Counted from the first letter of the stretch, positions 1 to 7,599 are shown. The stretch is DNA of 41,373 nt from Bacteroidales bacterium (GCA_017962615.1 JAGCUZ010000025.1:1-41373); one strand, 5' to 3'. Numbers and translations are program-made. Notes: generated by a model from the sequence alone, not told the origin.

Positions 1-1205
1 CTGATGCACCAGTCTTTGATGTTCTCCAGCCAGTGGCGGTAGGTGTTCTTGAACTTGGCGGGATGGAATTTGATGGTGTCGTTCTCCACCACCTCGAGAG
101 CCTTCTTGGCCATGTCGTCCATCTTCATGAACCACTGAGCCGAGAGCTTGGGCTCTATTACGGCGTCGGTGCGCTCGCTGTGACCCACCTTGTTGGTGTA
201 ATCCTCTATTTTCTCCACCAGTCCGGCCTCTTCGAGGTCTTTCATGATGGCCTTGCGGCAGGCGAAACGGTCCATGCCGGCATATTTGCCGCCGTGCTCG
301 TTGAGCGTGCCGTTGTCGTTGAAGATGTCGATGCTGTCCAAGCCATACTTCATGCCCAGGTTGTAGTCGTTGATGTCGTGGGCCGGAGTAATCTTCAGTG
401 CGCCGGTACCGAACTCGCGGTCAACGTATTCGTCCATGATGATGGGCACTACCCTGCCCACGCCGGGCACCACAACCTTCTTGCCTTTGAGCCATTGGTA
501 GCGCTCGTCTTCGGGATGCACGCACACCGCCGCGTCGCCCATGATGGTCTCAGGACGTGTGGTGGCGACCACGATATACTTGTCCTCGCCCTCCACAAAG
601 TATTTCAGGTAGAACAGTTTGCCGTGGCTCTCCTTGTATACCACCTCCTCGTCGCTCACAGCCGTGAGTGCCTGGGGGTCCCAGTTCACCATGCGCACGC
701 CGCGATAGATAAGTCCTTTGTTATAAAGGTCGACGAATACGCGCATCACGCTCTCGTAGCGCACCTCGTCCATAGTGAACGACGTGCGGTCCCAGTCGCA
801 GCTGGCTCCCAGCTTGCGGAGCTGCTTGAGAATAATGCCGCCGTATTCCTCTTTCCACTCCCACGCATATTTCAGAAATTCGTCGCGGGTCAGCGAGCGT
901 TTGTCTATACCCTTCTCGGCCAGCATCTTCACCACCTTGGCCTCGGTGGCTATGCTAGCATGGTCCGTGCCCGGCACCCAGCAGGCGTTCATGCCCTGCA
1001 TGCGTGCGCGGCGCACCAGCACGTCCTGTATGGTGTTGTTGAGCATGTGCCCCATGTGCAGCACGCCGGTCACGTTGGGCGGCGGTATCACCACCGTGTA
1101 CGGACGGCGCGTGTCGGGTTCCGAGTGAAAGATTTTCTTTTCAAGCCAAAAGGCATACCACTTATCCTCTACGGACTTGGGATCATACTTCGATGCAATT
1201 TCCAT
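1..1205 (-). CDS. valS: Valyl-tRNA synthetase, 5' part (C-terminus outside window)
   Basis: Class I aminoacyl-tRNA synthetase that charges tRNA-Val in the cytoplasm. The reading frame starts at the ATG at 1205 and is still open at base 1, giving 401 complete codons of a protein normally near 880 residues. The N-terminus reads [20 protein letters not shown], and the class I HIGH signature follows as [12 protein letters not shown] near residue 45. The editing-domain stretch [15 protein letters not shown] is also visible, as is the [13 protein letters not shown] stretch typical of ValS. The KMSKS loop and the anticodon-binding domain lie beyond the window edge. A TAnnTTTG promoter motif at 1371-1378 implies a leader of roughly 160 nt. 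Identity is secure; the partial state is only a window effect. Confidence 0.97.
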   Translation of the reverse strand, partial: MEIASKYDPKSVEDKWYAFWLEKKIFHSEPDTRRPYTVVIPPPNVTGVLHMGHMLNNTIQDVLVRRARMQGMNACWVPGTDHASIATEAKVVKMLAEKGIDKRSLTRDEFLKYAWEWKEEYGGIILKQLRKLGASCDWDRTSFTMDEVRYESVMRVFVDLYNKGLIYRGVRMVNWDPQALTAVSDEEVVYKESHGKLFYLKYFVEGEDKYIVVATTRPETIMGDAAVCVHPEDERYQWLKGKKVVVPGVGRVVPIIMDEYVDREFGTGALKITPAHDINDYNLGMKYGLDSIDIFNDNGTLNEHGGKYAGMDRFACRKAIMKDLEEAGLVEKIEDYTNKVGHSERTDAVIEPKLSAQWFMKMDDMAKKALEVVENDTIKFHPAKFKNTYRHWLENIKDWCI

Positions 1206-1370
1206 TGTTGATTCAGTTCTTATGCTGTTTTCGTTTGTTTCTAAAAAAGTCTCGCGTCCATCGAGCCGCACTTTACCCCCTCTCGCAACACGCACATCAT
1301 TACGCAACACATTGCTTTACCGACAAATAAGCACACGTCACACACTCCTTCGGCGCAAGAAATCAAAAGA

Positions 1371-1378
1371 CAAAGATA
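1371..1378 (-). promoter_or_regulatory. Putative valS promoter, -7 box
   Basis: On the minus strand the bases read TATCTTTG, a perfect match to the Bacteroidota -7 consensus TAnnTTTG. It lies about 165 nt upstream of the valS ATG. The stretch between them contains no other start in frame and no obvious T-box. The assignment rests on the motif only. Confidence 0.6.
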
Positions 1379-1433
1379 CGCTTTTTTATAGAAATAGAGG
1401 CTAAATTCTTTACACCCTCATTCATTATTTTTT

Positions 1434-1462
1434 TTGCAGAATGAAAAAAAAGTGTAACTTTG
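1434..1462 (+). promoter_or_regulatory. Promoter of tRNA-Leu
   Basis: TAACTTTG at 1455-1462 matches the Bacteroidota -7 box, and a TTTG at 1434-1437 sits at about the right distance for the -33 element. The tRNA starts about 50 nt downstream. The 1206-1510 interval between valS and the tRNA otherwise holds only the opposing valS promoter and leader. Confidence 0.7.
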
Positions 1463-1510
1463 CAAATGATTTTTGAGCCGCAAGGTTTACACAACATCTT
1501 GAAACTCAAA

Positions 1511-1593
1511 GCCTCGGTGGCGGAATGGTAGACGCGGTAGACTCAAAATCTGCTGTCCGCAAGGACGTGTGGGTTCGATACCCACCCGAGGTA
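1511..1593 (+). tRNA. tRNA-Leu (anticodon CAA)
   Basis: Class II (long variable arm) tRNA of 83 nt without an encoded CCA. The acceptor stem pairs GCCTCGG (1511-1517) with CCGAGGT (1586-1592), with a G-U first pair and A73 as discriminator. The anticodon stem GTAGA/TCTGC encloses the loop CTCAAAA, so the anticodon is CAA and reads the UUG leucine codon. The T arm carries GTGGG-TTCGATA-CCCAC. The long variable arm fits leucine. It is preceded by its own promoter and followed immediately by a terminator, so it is a single-gene transcript. It is not an amber suppressor. Confidence 0.96.
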
Positions 1594-1598
1594 CAAAG

Positions 1599-1624
1599 AA
1601 AGGTGGCATTTGATGCCACCTTTT
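1599..1624. terminator. Bidirectional intrinsic terminator
   Basis: A 9-bp perfect stem AGGTGGCAT/ATGCCACCT with loop TTG is flanked by A's on the left and T's on the right. It ends the tRNA-Leu transcript on the plus strand. Read on the minus strand it abuts the stop codon (1623-1625) of the cupin gene, so it can serve both convergent units. Confidence 0.85.
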
Positions 1625-1955
1625 ATTGTTCCGTCACCACGGCGAAGAAAATCAGCGGCTCGTTAGGGCTGGCGTTGATTAGGCCGTGGCCGTGACCCTT
1701 GGGGCAATACTGGCTCATGCCTGCCGTCAGCCGTTCCTCGCCCTCGTCGGTGACGCAACGGCCTTCACCACTGATGATGTACATTATCTCGCTGTTGGTC
1801 TCGTGCGTGTGGTAGCCTATGGAGCACCCCACGTCGAGGTGTCCGCGCATTATCTTGTTCATCCCGTCGTTGAACGTGCGGAACAGTGTGGTGCCCTCGC
1901 CCCCTTTGAACCCGGGGTTGGCCACCTCTTCCATCTTTTCGAAATCGATTATCAT
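1623..1955 (-). CDS. Small single-domain cupin protein
   Basis: A 110-residue cupin. The first conserved cupin motif is seen as GCSIGYHTHETNSEIMYIISG (about residues 43-63), with the HxH plus Glu metal-binding pattern. The second motif is seen in QYCPKGHGHGLINAS, with histidines at about 88 and 90. Such one-domain cupins bind a metal and act as isomerases, dioxygenases or sugar/ligand sensors; the sequence does not decide which. The ATG at 1955 lies 39 nt after the stop of the metallopeptidase gene on the same strand, so the two are probably cotranscribed. The gene ends inside the bidirectional terminator shared with tRNA-Leu. Confidence 0.85.
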   Translation of the reverse strand: MIIDFEKMEEVANPGFKGGEGTTLFRTFNDGMNKIMRGHLDVGCSIGYHTHETNSEIMYIISGEGRCVTDEGEERLTAGMSQYCPKGHGHGLINASPNEPLIFFAVVTEQ

Positions 1956-1994
1956 GGCATTACGATTTTTTACCGCCTATTATACTCCCCTGTT

Positions 1995-2849
1995 CTACAG
2001 TGCGCTGTACGCGGGCGAGAAGGTGTCGCCGCCTTGCACGCTGCCGGTGGCGAGGCCTTTCTTGAGCCAGCGCACACGCTGCTGCGAAGTGCCGTGGTTG
2101 AACGAGTCGGGCACCGTGCGGCCATAGGCTTTCTTCTGCAGGTAGTCGTCGCCGATGCGCGAAGCCACGGCAAGGCCCTCCTCGATGTCGCCGTCCTCAA
2201 GCGACGAGAACATGGCGTTGTCGTGGTAGGCCCACACGCCCGCGTAATAGTCGGCCTGCAACTCCAGGCGCACGCTTATCTGGTTGCTCTGCTTCTCGGA
2301 GAGGCGCGACATCTGCTGATGGGCATCCTGCAGTGTGCCAAGAAGATACTGCACATGGTGTCCAACCTCGTGGGCTATGACATAGGCATAGGCGAAGTCG
2401 CCGTCGGCGCCGAGCTGCGCCTTCATGCTGGTGAAAAACTCAAGGTCGAGGTAGACGCACTGGTCGGCCGAGCAGTAGAACGGGCCGCTCGAGGCCGTGG
2501 CGCCGCCGCAGCCGCTCTGCACGCTACCGTGGAACAGCACCAGCTTGGGCGGCACATACTTGCGCCCCATCTTGCGGAACTCCTCGCTCCACACGTCCTC
2601 GGTGCCGGCCAGTATCTGCTTGGCGAAGGTGGCCAGTTCCTCCTCTTCGGCCGTGGGTTCGTAGTTCGACGCCACCGTCTGGTTCGTCTGCGCCAGCTGC
2701 AGCGCCTCCTGCGGGTCGCCGCCCATAAAGAGGACTATCAGCGCCACCACAATGCCGCCAACGCCTATTCCCAATCCGCCTTTCTTCACAGCCGACGACC
2801 GGCGGCGGTCGTCGACATTAGTGCTCTCGCGTCTGCCTGTTAGATTCAT
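1995..2849 (-). CDS. Neutral zinc metallopeptidase, YpfJ family
   Basis: A 284-residue member of the putative neutral zinc metallopeptidase family (E. coli YpfJ). A charged N-terminus is followed by one membrane segment at about residues 27-42 (glycine-rich, GGIVVALIVLF), so the catalytic domain is probably periplasmic and membrane anchored. The zinc site is IAHEVGHHVQ (H160, E161, H164). The family hallmarks FHGSVQSGCGG and FYCSADQCVYLDLEFF precede it, and ELQADYYAGVW, with the third ligand region, follows. The ATG at 2849 gives the expected family length. Substrate is unknown for the family. Promoter motifs lie upstream at 2874-2881 and 2903-2910. Confidence 0.92.
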   Translation of the reverse strand: MNLTGRRESTNVDDRRRSSAVKKGGLGIGVGGIVVALIVLFMGGDPQEALQLAQTNQTVASNYEPTAEEEELATFAKQILAGTEDVWSEEFRKMGRKYVPPKLVLFHGSVQSGCGGATASSGPFYCSADQCVYLDLEFFTSMKAQLGADGDFAYAYVIAHEVGHHVQYLLGTLQDAHQQMSRLSEKQSNQISVRLELQADYYAGVWAYHDNAMFSSLEDGDIEEGLAVASRIGDDYLQKKAYGRTVPDSFNHGTSQQRVRWLKKGLATGSVQGGDTFSPAYSAL

Positions 2850-2873
2850 AGCATGCTAAGTTTTATTGTTTTA

Positions 2874-2910
2874 CAAAAATACGCAACGATTGCTTCGAAA
2901 TACAAAGATA
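2874..2910 (-). promoter_or_regulatory. Putative promoters of metallopeptidase gene (two -7 boxes)
   Basis: On the minus strand TATCTTTG (2910-2903) and TATTTTTG (2881-2874) both fit TAnnTTTG, 54 and 25 nt upstream of the ATG. Either or both may be used. The pair lies just beyond the terminator of the upstream lipoprotein gene. Confidence 0.55.
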
Positions 2911-2932
2911 CACAATTCGCCGGAAACTGACA

Positions 2933-2962
2933 AACAAAAAGCCCGGCTTTTTACACCGGGCT
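2933..2962 (-). terminator. Intrinsic terminator of lipoprotein gene
   Basis: On the minus strand a 7-bp stem AGCCCGG/CCGGGCT with a 9-nt loop is followed by a run of five T's. It lies about 28 nt past the stop codon of the small lipoprotein gene. Confidence 0.85.
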
Positions 2963-2990
2963 CTTGGTTTTGCAATATGGTTGCAGTGCC

Positions 2991-3434
2991 TTATTTCTTC
3001 TCGTTGAGCTTGTTGGCGATAGCGTTGGCACCAGCCTTGATGGCCTTGTCGCCGGCATCCTTGGCGGCAGCATTCACCTTCTCCTGAATGCAGCTCTTGT
3101 ACTCGGCATCCATAGCAGCCTTGAACTCCTCGTCGTCCATGTAAGCGGCATAGCTCTGCTGGAGGATAGCGCGGATGCAGCTCTCAACCGAAGCGGCGTC
3201 CTTCTTGTAGCAGTTGCACTTGGCCTGGCCAGCCTCTTTGGCGGCGGCGAGCATGGCGCTCTTGTCGGCGTTCACGTCAGAGTTGACGGCCTGAGCCTCG
3301 ACCGACTCGGTCTCGTTTGCCTCGATAGCCTCGGGAGCGGTGGTGTCCTCTTCGGGGGCTGCATTGTTGTTGCAAGCCACGGTCATAGCTGCAACCAGCA
3401 TGGCGCTGCTGAGAAAATAAATAACTTTCTTCAT
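2991..3434 (-). CDS. Small acidic lipoprotein, Bacteroidota-specific, function unknown
   Basis: A 147-residue predicted lipoprotein. The signal peptide MKKVIYFLSSAMLVAAMTVAC ends in a lipobox with Cys21 as the lipidated residue. An acidic linker follows (EEDTTAPEAIEANETESVEA), then an alanine- and lysine-rich helical domain with three further cysteines in KCNCYKKDAASVESC near residue 80. The cysteine pattern may form disulfides in the periplasm. No catalytic motif is recognisable. It stands alone between its own promoter (3480-3509) and terminator (2933-2962). The lipoprotein call is firm; a function is not supported. Confidence 0.85.
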   Translation of the reverse strand: MKKVIYFLSSAMLVAAMTVACNNNAAPEEDTTAPEAIEANETESVEAQAVNSDVNADKSAMLAAAKEAGQAKCNCYKKDAASVESCIRAILQQSYAAYMDDEEFKAAMDAEYKSCIQEKVNAAAKDAGDKAIKAGANAIANKLNEKK

Positions 3435-3479
3435 GTTTTACAGTGTTTTAATGTTGTTAATAATTTTCATTTTGAATTG

Positions 3480-3509
3480 CAAAAGTACACATTTTTTTGT
3501 TACCGCAAA
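3480..3509 (-). promoter_or_regulatory. Promoter of small lipoprotein gene
   Basis: Minus-strand TACTTTTG (3487-3480) fits the -7 box. A TTTG at 3509-3506 lies 18 nt upstream as a -33 element. The ATG follows after about 46 nt. Confidence 0.7.
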
Positions 3510-3719
3510 TCATATTTTCAAATATTAATAGACTTTAACATAGTGCCCACAATAAACACCCTCCATGCCACCGTGCAAACCTCCCCTGCACAACTTCCGA
3601 AAAAATCCTCCCCGACGAAACCCAATCCGACCATGCCCACGACCAGAATTATTTCGACATCAAACCCTCTCCTTTTCGGATCCCATTCCGACAATTTTCG
3701 CCCTCTTTTCAGCCCCCAT

Positions 3720-3830
3720 TCAACCCCCTTTTCGGGGTGGTTTTGCCATCAAATATAGGGTACATTTAGAGAAGGTATAGAGATGATAAAGAGTTGGTCC
3801 CACCAACTCCTTATCAACTATATACTTACG
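3720..3830 (+). repeat. Dispersed palindromic element, copy 1
   Basis: The core is GAGTTGGT-CCC-ACCAACTC (3791-3809). It is followed by the tail CTTATCAACTATATACTTA (3808-3826) and preceded by a GTACATTTA block near 3760. The same tail, core and upstream block recur at 41047-41143, both preceded by a C-rich tract. Outer limits are approximate. Confidence 0.75.
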
Positions 3831-4171
3831 ATTTACGTTCTATATACCAAAATCGGGGTCGGTGCGAAAAATTTTCGGTATTGAAATTATAAGCGTATCA
3901 CATTAATTATAAATAAGTTGCAGACAACATTGGGATAAAAACGGGCTGTTTCGGCATGAAACGTGCAAACACTGTTTTCGGGGTAGAATTAGGGAGTCGA
4001 AACGGCACCTCGGATGGCGGCAAAAAAGTGCCGGCCGATACGGCCAGGAAAACGAAAATCAAGCTGCCAAGAACCGGAAATCGGGAGGCTGAAAACTGGA
4101 AATAGAGTCACGAAAAAACGGAAATCGGGCGGCCTGAGTGAGAAAAGCGCTGCACTCTGAAATAAAGTTCG

Positions 4172-4179
4172 TATATTTG
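4172..4179 (+). promoter_or_regulatory. Promoter-like -7 box upstream of MITE and aldo/keto reductase
   Basis: TATATTTG fits TAnnTTTG and is the nearest such box ahead of the aldo/keto reductase, 343 nt from its ATG. If used, the transcript would carry the whole MITE-like element in its leader. No clear -33 element was identified. Confidence 0.4.
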
Positions 4180-4297
4180 CAATTCGACAGGGTGGCCGTT
4201 TTGAGCGCTTCAAGCACCGAAGCGGCTCATTGTCAGCGTGTCGCAAACATTACTCACCTCCTGCAAAAAGAGGTGCAAACGATAAAACCGCATATAA

Positions 4298-4495
4298 GAA
4301 ACTGTTTTGATTTTGTCGATGAGATTTATTGGCCATAGAAACGAGATGAAGAAAGTCCAGTGGACTTTCGATAGCGAAGCGGAGAACAATCGCGGTACTG
4401 AGGGCGCAATGGGGTTCCATTGTAACCGAAGGACTGCGGAAAAAGCACCGTTTATATGGCATAAGAAATGCATTGGATAAAATCAAAGCAGTTTC
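4298..4495. mobile_element. MITE-like element, copy 1
   Basis: A 198-bp non-coding element bounded by inverted repeats. The left end GAAACTGTTTTGATTTTGTC matches the complement of the right end (GAAACTGCTTTGATTTTATC) at 18 of 20 positions. TAA flanks both sides (4295-4297 and 4496-4498), consistent with a 3-bp target duplication. Internally it carries TGATGAGATTTATT-like sequence and the block GGCGCAATGGGGTTCCATTG, both shared with the copy at 34309-34470. It also has an internal hairpin (4350-4370) whose relative lies at 40316-40336. No transposase is encoded. Its right end is 26 nt from the next ATG. Confidence 0.75.
4347..4386 (+). repeat. Hairpin plus conserved tail inside MITE copy 1
   Basis: GAAAGTCC-AGT-GGACTTTC forms an 8-bp stem with loop AGT. 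It is followed by GATAGCGAAGCGGAGAA. The same arrangement with a different but still paired stem occurs at 40312-40353. Confidence 0.7.
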
Positions 4496-4521
4496 TAAAC
4501 CCGATAAAAGACAACAACGAA

Positions 4522-5550
4522 ATGCAGACTGTCGTATTAGGCCGGAGCGGCTTGACCGTTCCGAAAAACGGTTTCGGGGCTTTGCCCATACAAAGAATAA
4601 GCAAAGAGGAGTCGTCGCGGCTGCTACGCAAGGCGCTCGACCACGGGATGTACTACTTCGACACCGCGCGGTTCTACACCGACAGCGAGGAGAAGATGGG
4701 CCTCGCCCTTGAGGGCCGCCGCAACGAGGCTGTAATCAGCACTAAGACGGGTGCCGTGACGGCCGAGGGCTTCTGGCGCGACCTGGAGACCAGCCTGCGG
4801 CTGCTGAAGACCGACCACGTGGAGCTGTACCAGTTTCACAACCCCGACTTCTGTCCCAAGCCCGGCGACGGCTCGGGGCTGTACGAGGCCATGCTCGAAG
4901 CCCGCAGGCAGGGCAAGGTGCTGCACATTGGCATCACCAACCACCGCCTCAAGGTGGCGCGCGAGGCCATAGAGAGCGGCCTGTACGAGACCATACAGTT
5001 CCCGTTCTCGTACCTTGCGTCGGACGAAGACCTTGAGATAGTGAGGCTTGCACGCGAGCACGACATGGGGTTCATAGCCATGAAGGGCCTGGCTGGAGGC
5101 CTCATTGACCACGCCGCCACGGCTTACGCCTACCTGGCGCGCTACAAGCACGTTGTGCCCATCTGGGGCATACAGCGCGAGCGCGAGTTGGACGAGTTCA
5201 TATCCTTACAGGACAACCCGCCGGTGATGACCGCCGAGATGGAGCAGCGCATAGCCCGCGACCGCGAGGAGCTGAGCGGCGACTTCTGCCGCGGCTGCGG
5301 CTACTGTCAGCCTTGCCCCGAGGGCATCGAGATAGAGAGCTGCAACCGCATGTACCTCTTCCTGCGCAGGGCGCCCTACAGCGTGTACCTCAACGAGGAG
5401 TTCCACGAGAAGATGCAGAAGGTGAAGAACTGCCGCAAATGCGGGCAGTGCAAGGCCAAGTGCCCCTACGGGCTCGACACCCCTACCCTGCTGCAGCGCA
5501 ACTACGAGGACTTCATGGAGCACTGGAGCCACCGCGAGGACTACCGCTAA
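4522..5550 (+). CDS. Aldo/keto reductase with C-terminal ferredoxin-type 4Fe-4S domain
   Basis: A 342-residue cytoplasmic oxidoreductase. The N-terminal aldo/keto reductase barrel shows the tetrad D47 and Y52 (YYFDTARFYTDSE), K75 (ISTKTG) and H106 (YQFHN). The C-terminus has two cysteine clusters, FCRGCGYCQPCPEG and NCRKCGQCKAKCPYG, which should bind iron-sulfur centres. This composite architecture is known in anaerobes as a predicted oxidoreductase of the aldo/keto reductase family; substrates are unknown. The ATG at 4522 is chosen because the frame upstream (from 4468) runs into the MITE-like element and the family consensus starts at MQTVVLGRSGL. The gene precedes korAB but that operon has its own promoter. 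Confidence 0.93.
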   Translation: MQTVVLGRSGLTVPKNGFGALPIQRISKEESSRLLRKALDHGMYYFDTARFYTDSEEKMGLALEGRRNEAVISTKTGAVTAEGFWRDLETSLRLLKTDHVELYQFHNPDFCPKPGDGSGLYEAMLEARRQGKVLHIGITNHRLKVAREAIESGLYETIQFPFSYLASDEDLEIVRLAREHDMGFIAMKGLAGGLIDHAATAYAYLARYKHVVPIWGIQRERELDEFISLQDNPPVMTAEMEQRIARDREELSGDFCRGCGYCQPCPEGIEIESCNRMYLFLRRAPYSVYLNEEFHEKMQKVKNCRKCGQCKAKCPYGLDTPTLLQRNYEDFMEHWSHREDYR

Positions 5551-5634
5551 TAGAATGAGGCTGATACGGGCGGTTGGTGATAAAATGTTGACAACTACTT
5601 GCAGACAAAGTGCAGGCATGTGCCGAAAAATTAC

Positions 5635-5642
5635 TATCTTTG
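5635..5642 (+). promoter_or_regulatory. Promoter of korA-korB, -7 box
   Basis: TATCTTTG matches TAnnTTTG 43 nt upstream of the korA ATG at 5686. A longer in-frame start at 5599 would put this box inside the coding region, which supports the shorter start. Confidence 0.7.
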
Positions 5643-5685
5643 CAACACTCAAAACAAAATAAATAATAATAAAAAATACAATAAA

Positions 5686-7524
5686 ATGTCACAAGATCAA
5701 ATTGTTAACAAAGACGACATTGTTATCCGCTTTGCCGGCGATTCCGGCGACGGCATGCAACTTTCGGGCACGCTGTTCTCCGATGCCAGCGCCTTGACGG
5801 GTAACGATATTGCCACATTTCCCGACTATCCCGCCGAGATACGCGCCCCGCACAACACGGTGGCAGGCGTGAGCGGCTACCAGGTGCACGTTGGCTCGCA
5901 CATCTACAGCTCGGGCGACAAATGCGACATCCTTGTCGCCATGAACCCCGCCTCGTTCAAATCGCAGCTGAAATGGGCCAAGCGCGGTGCCACGGTGATT
6001 GTCGACATCGACACCTTCACCGACGAGGCCATGGAGAAGGCCGGATACACCGAGAACCCCTTCACCGACGAGCTGGAACGCGCCTACACCATAGTGCGCG
6101 CGCCCATCACCTCGTTCACGGCCAAGATCGGCACGGAGAAGGGCGCCGACAAGAAGACCTATGACAAATGCCGCAACATGTTTGCGCTGGGTATGATATT
6201 CTATATCACCCACAAAACCCTCGACAAGACCTACGCCTACCTGGAGCGCAAGTTTGCCAAGAAGCCCGAAGTGGTGGAGCTCAACAAGGCCGTGCTCACC
6301 GAAGGCTACGAATATGCCGACAAGCTGGAGCTTATACACTCGCACATCATCGAGGTGGCTCACGCCGACATGCCCAAGGGCCGCTACCGCAACATCACGG
6401 GCAACGTGGCCACGGCATGGGGCCTGCTGGCCGCCAGCGAGCGCAGCGGACGCCGCCTGTTCCTGGGCAGCTATCCCATAACCCCCGCCACCGACGTGAT
6501 GGTCGAGCTGGCCAAACACAAATCGCTGGGCGCACGCGTGTTCCAGGCCGAGGACGAGATTGCGGGCATCTGCTCGGCAATCGGTGCCTCCTACGCCGGA
6601 GCACTGGCCTGCACCAGCACCTCGGGTCCCGGCCTGTCGCTGAAGAGCGAGGCACTGGGTCTGGCCGTGATGGTCGAGCTGCCGTTGGTGGTTGTCGACG
6701 TGCAGCGCGGCGGTCCCTCGACGGGTCTGCCCACCAAGACCGAACAGAGCGACCTGAACCAGGCCCTCTACGGCCGCAACGGCGAGGCTCCCCTCGTGGT
6801 GGTGGCCGCCAGCAGCAGCGCCAACTGCTTCTACTGGGCCTACACCGCCGCCAAGATAGCCCTCGAGCACATGACCCCCGTGGTGCTGCTCACCGACGGC
6901 TACCTGGGCAACGGCTCGCAGCTGTTCCGCATACCCAAGACGGCCGACCTGCCGAGCATCACGCCGCGCCTGGCCAAGCCCAACGACCCGAACTACCGTC
7001 CGTTCCGCCGCGACGAAGAGAAATACGCCCGCGAATGGGCCCTGCCCGGCATGGAAGGCCTGCGCCACCGCGTTGGCGGCCTTGAGAAATGCCCCGACGG
7101 CCCGCTGAGCACCGACCCCGAGAACCACGCGCTGATGACCAAGAACCGTCAGGAGAAGGTGAACCGCGTGGCAAACTACATACCCGACCAGGAAGTGACG
7201 GGCAACCCCGACGGCGACCTGCTCGTGGTGGGCTGGGGCGGCACGAGCGGTGCCCTCACCCTTGCCGTGGAAGAGCTTAACAAGGAAGGCAAGAAAGTGG
7301 CCTACACCCACTTCAACTACATCTGCCCGCTGCCCAAGAACACCGGCGACATACTGCGCCGCTACAAGAAGATAGTGGTGTGCGAACTCAACAACGGCCA
7401 GTTTGCAGGCTACCTGCGCACGCAATACCCCGAGTGCCCCATGACCCAGTACAACAAGGTGATGGGACTGCCTTTCGAGGTGGGCGAGCTGAAAGAGCAC
7501 TTCAACAAGCTGCTTAACGCTTAA
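5686..7524 (+). CDS. korA: 2-oxoglutarate(2-oxoacid):ferredoxin oxidoreductase, fused gamma-alpha subunit
   Basis: A 612-residue subunit of the cytoplasmic enzyme that oxidatively decarboxylates a 2-oxoacid (usually 2-oxoglutarate) to the acyl-CoA while reducing ferredoxin. Residues about 10-190 form the gamma domain (RFAGDSGDGMQLSG, PDYPAEIRAPHNTVAGVSGYQ). From about 225 the alpha pyrophosphate-interacting domain follows (GSYPITPATDVMVELAK, FQAEDEIAGICSAIGASYAG, TSTSGPGLSLKSEALGLAV, QRGGPSTGLPTKTEQSDL). The fused order is typical of Bacteroidota and Actinobacteria KorA. The thiamine-binding partner korB follows after 96 nt. Specificity for 2-oxoglutarate rather than pyruvate is inferred from the family layout. 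Confidence 0.93.
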   Translation: MSQDQIVNKDDIVIRFAGDSGDGMQLSGTLFSDASALTGNDIATFPDYPAEIRAPHNTVAGVSGYQVHVGSHIYSSGDKCDILVAMNPASFKSQLKWAKRGATVIVDIDTFTDEAMEKAGYTENPFTDELERAYTIVRAPITSFTAKIGTEKGADKKTYDKCRNMFALGMIFYITHKTLDKTYAYLERKFAKKPEVVELNKAVLTEGYEYADKLELIHSHIIEVAHADMPKGRYRNITGNVATAWGLLAASERSGRRLFLGSYPITPATDVMVELAKHKSLGARVFQAEDEIAGICSAIGASYAGALACTSTSGPGLSLKSEALGLAVMVELPLVVVDVQRGGPSTGLPTKTEQSDLNQALYGRNGEAPLVVVAASSSANCFYWAYTAAKIALEHMTPVVLLTDGYLGNGSQLFRIPKTADLPSITPRLAKPNDPNYRPFRRDEEKYAREWALPGMEGLRHRVGGLEKCPDGPLSTDPENHALMTKNRQEKVNRVANYIPDQEVTGNPDGDLLVVGWGGTSGALTLAVEELNKEGKKVAYTHFNYICPLPKNTGDILRRYKKIVVCELNNGQFAGYLRTQYPECPMTQYNKVMGLPFEVGELKEHFNKLLNA

Positions 7525-7566
7525 CCCTGCATCAAAGCCAATCAACAAAACCACAACAACAAAACC

Positions 7567-7599
7567 ATGATTATGCCGACCGAGACAATCGGTAATCAT
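7567..7599 (+). other. Hairpin between korA and korB
   Basis: ATGATTA (7567-7573) pairs with TAATCAT (7593-7599) and CCGA (7576-7579) with TCGG (7589-7592), with a 2-nt bulge. The stretch from 7567 also reads as a 13-codon frame ending in TAA at 7606-7608. It may be a processing or stability element for the korB message; no T-run follows. Confidence 0.45.

Larger units (their letters stand above)
3435..4521. other. 1.1-kb intergenic region rich in repeats, no credible gene
   Basis: Short open frames here lack coding character. From about 3550 to 3745 the plus strand is strongly C-rich and G-poor. From about 3970 to 4140 it is G-rich, so base skew flips across the palindrome at 3791-3809. A near-identical 15-18 bp direct repeat (CGGAAATCGGG core) lies at 4075-4092 and 4119-4137. 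A small hairpin GGCCG-ATA-CGGCC sits at 4033-4045. A promoter-like box (4172-4179) and a MITE-like element (4298-4495) precede the aldo/keto reductase gene. Confidence 0.7.

Noticed and set aside
33-1211. A plus-strand open frame of 392 codons over valS
   Set aside because: Antisense shadow of a secure valS reading frame carrying the HIGH motif.
3565-3780. Short plus-strand frame of 71 codons in the C-rich tract
   Set aside because: Proline/arginine/phenylalanine-biased composition follows from C-richness; there is no start context and it runs into the palindromic element.
3791-3829. Replication origin suggested by local skew flip and TTATCAAC-like sequence
   Set aside because: The same block recurs at 41092, there are no clustered DnaA boxes, and no dnaA or dnaN is nearby.
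4468-4521. Upstream extension of the aldo/keto reductase start
   Set aside because: The extra codons lie in the terminal repeat of the MITE-like element and do not match the family N-terminus.
5599-5685. Upstream extension of korA
   Set aside because: It would span the promoter box TATCTTTG, and the N-terminus is not family-like.
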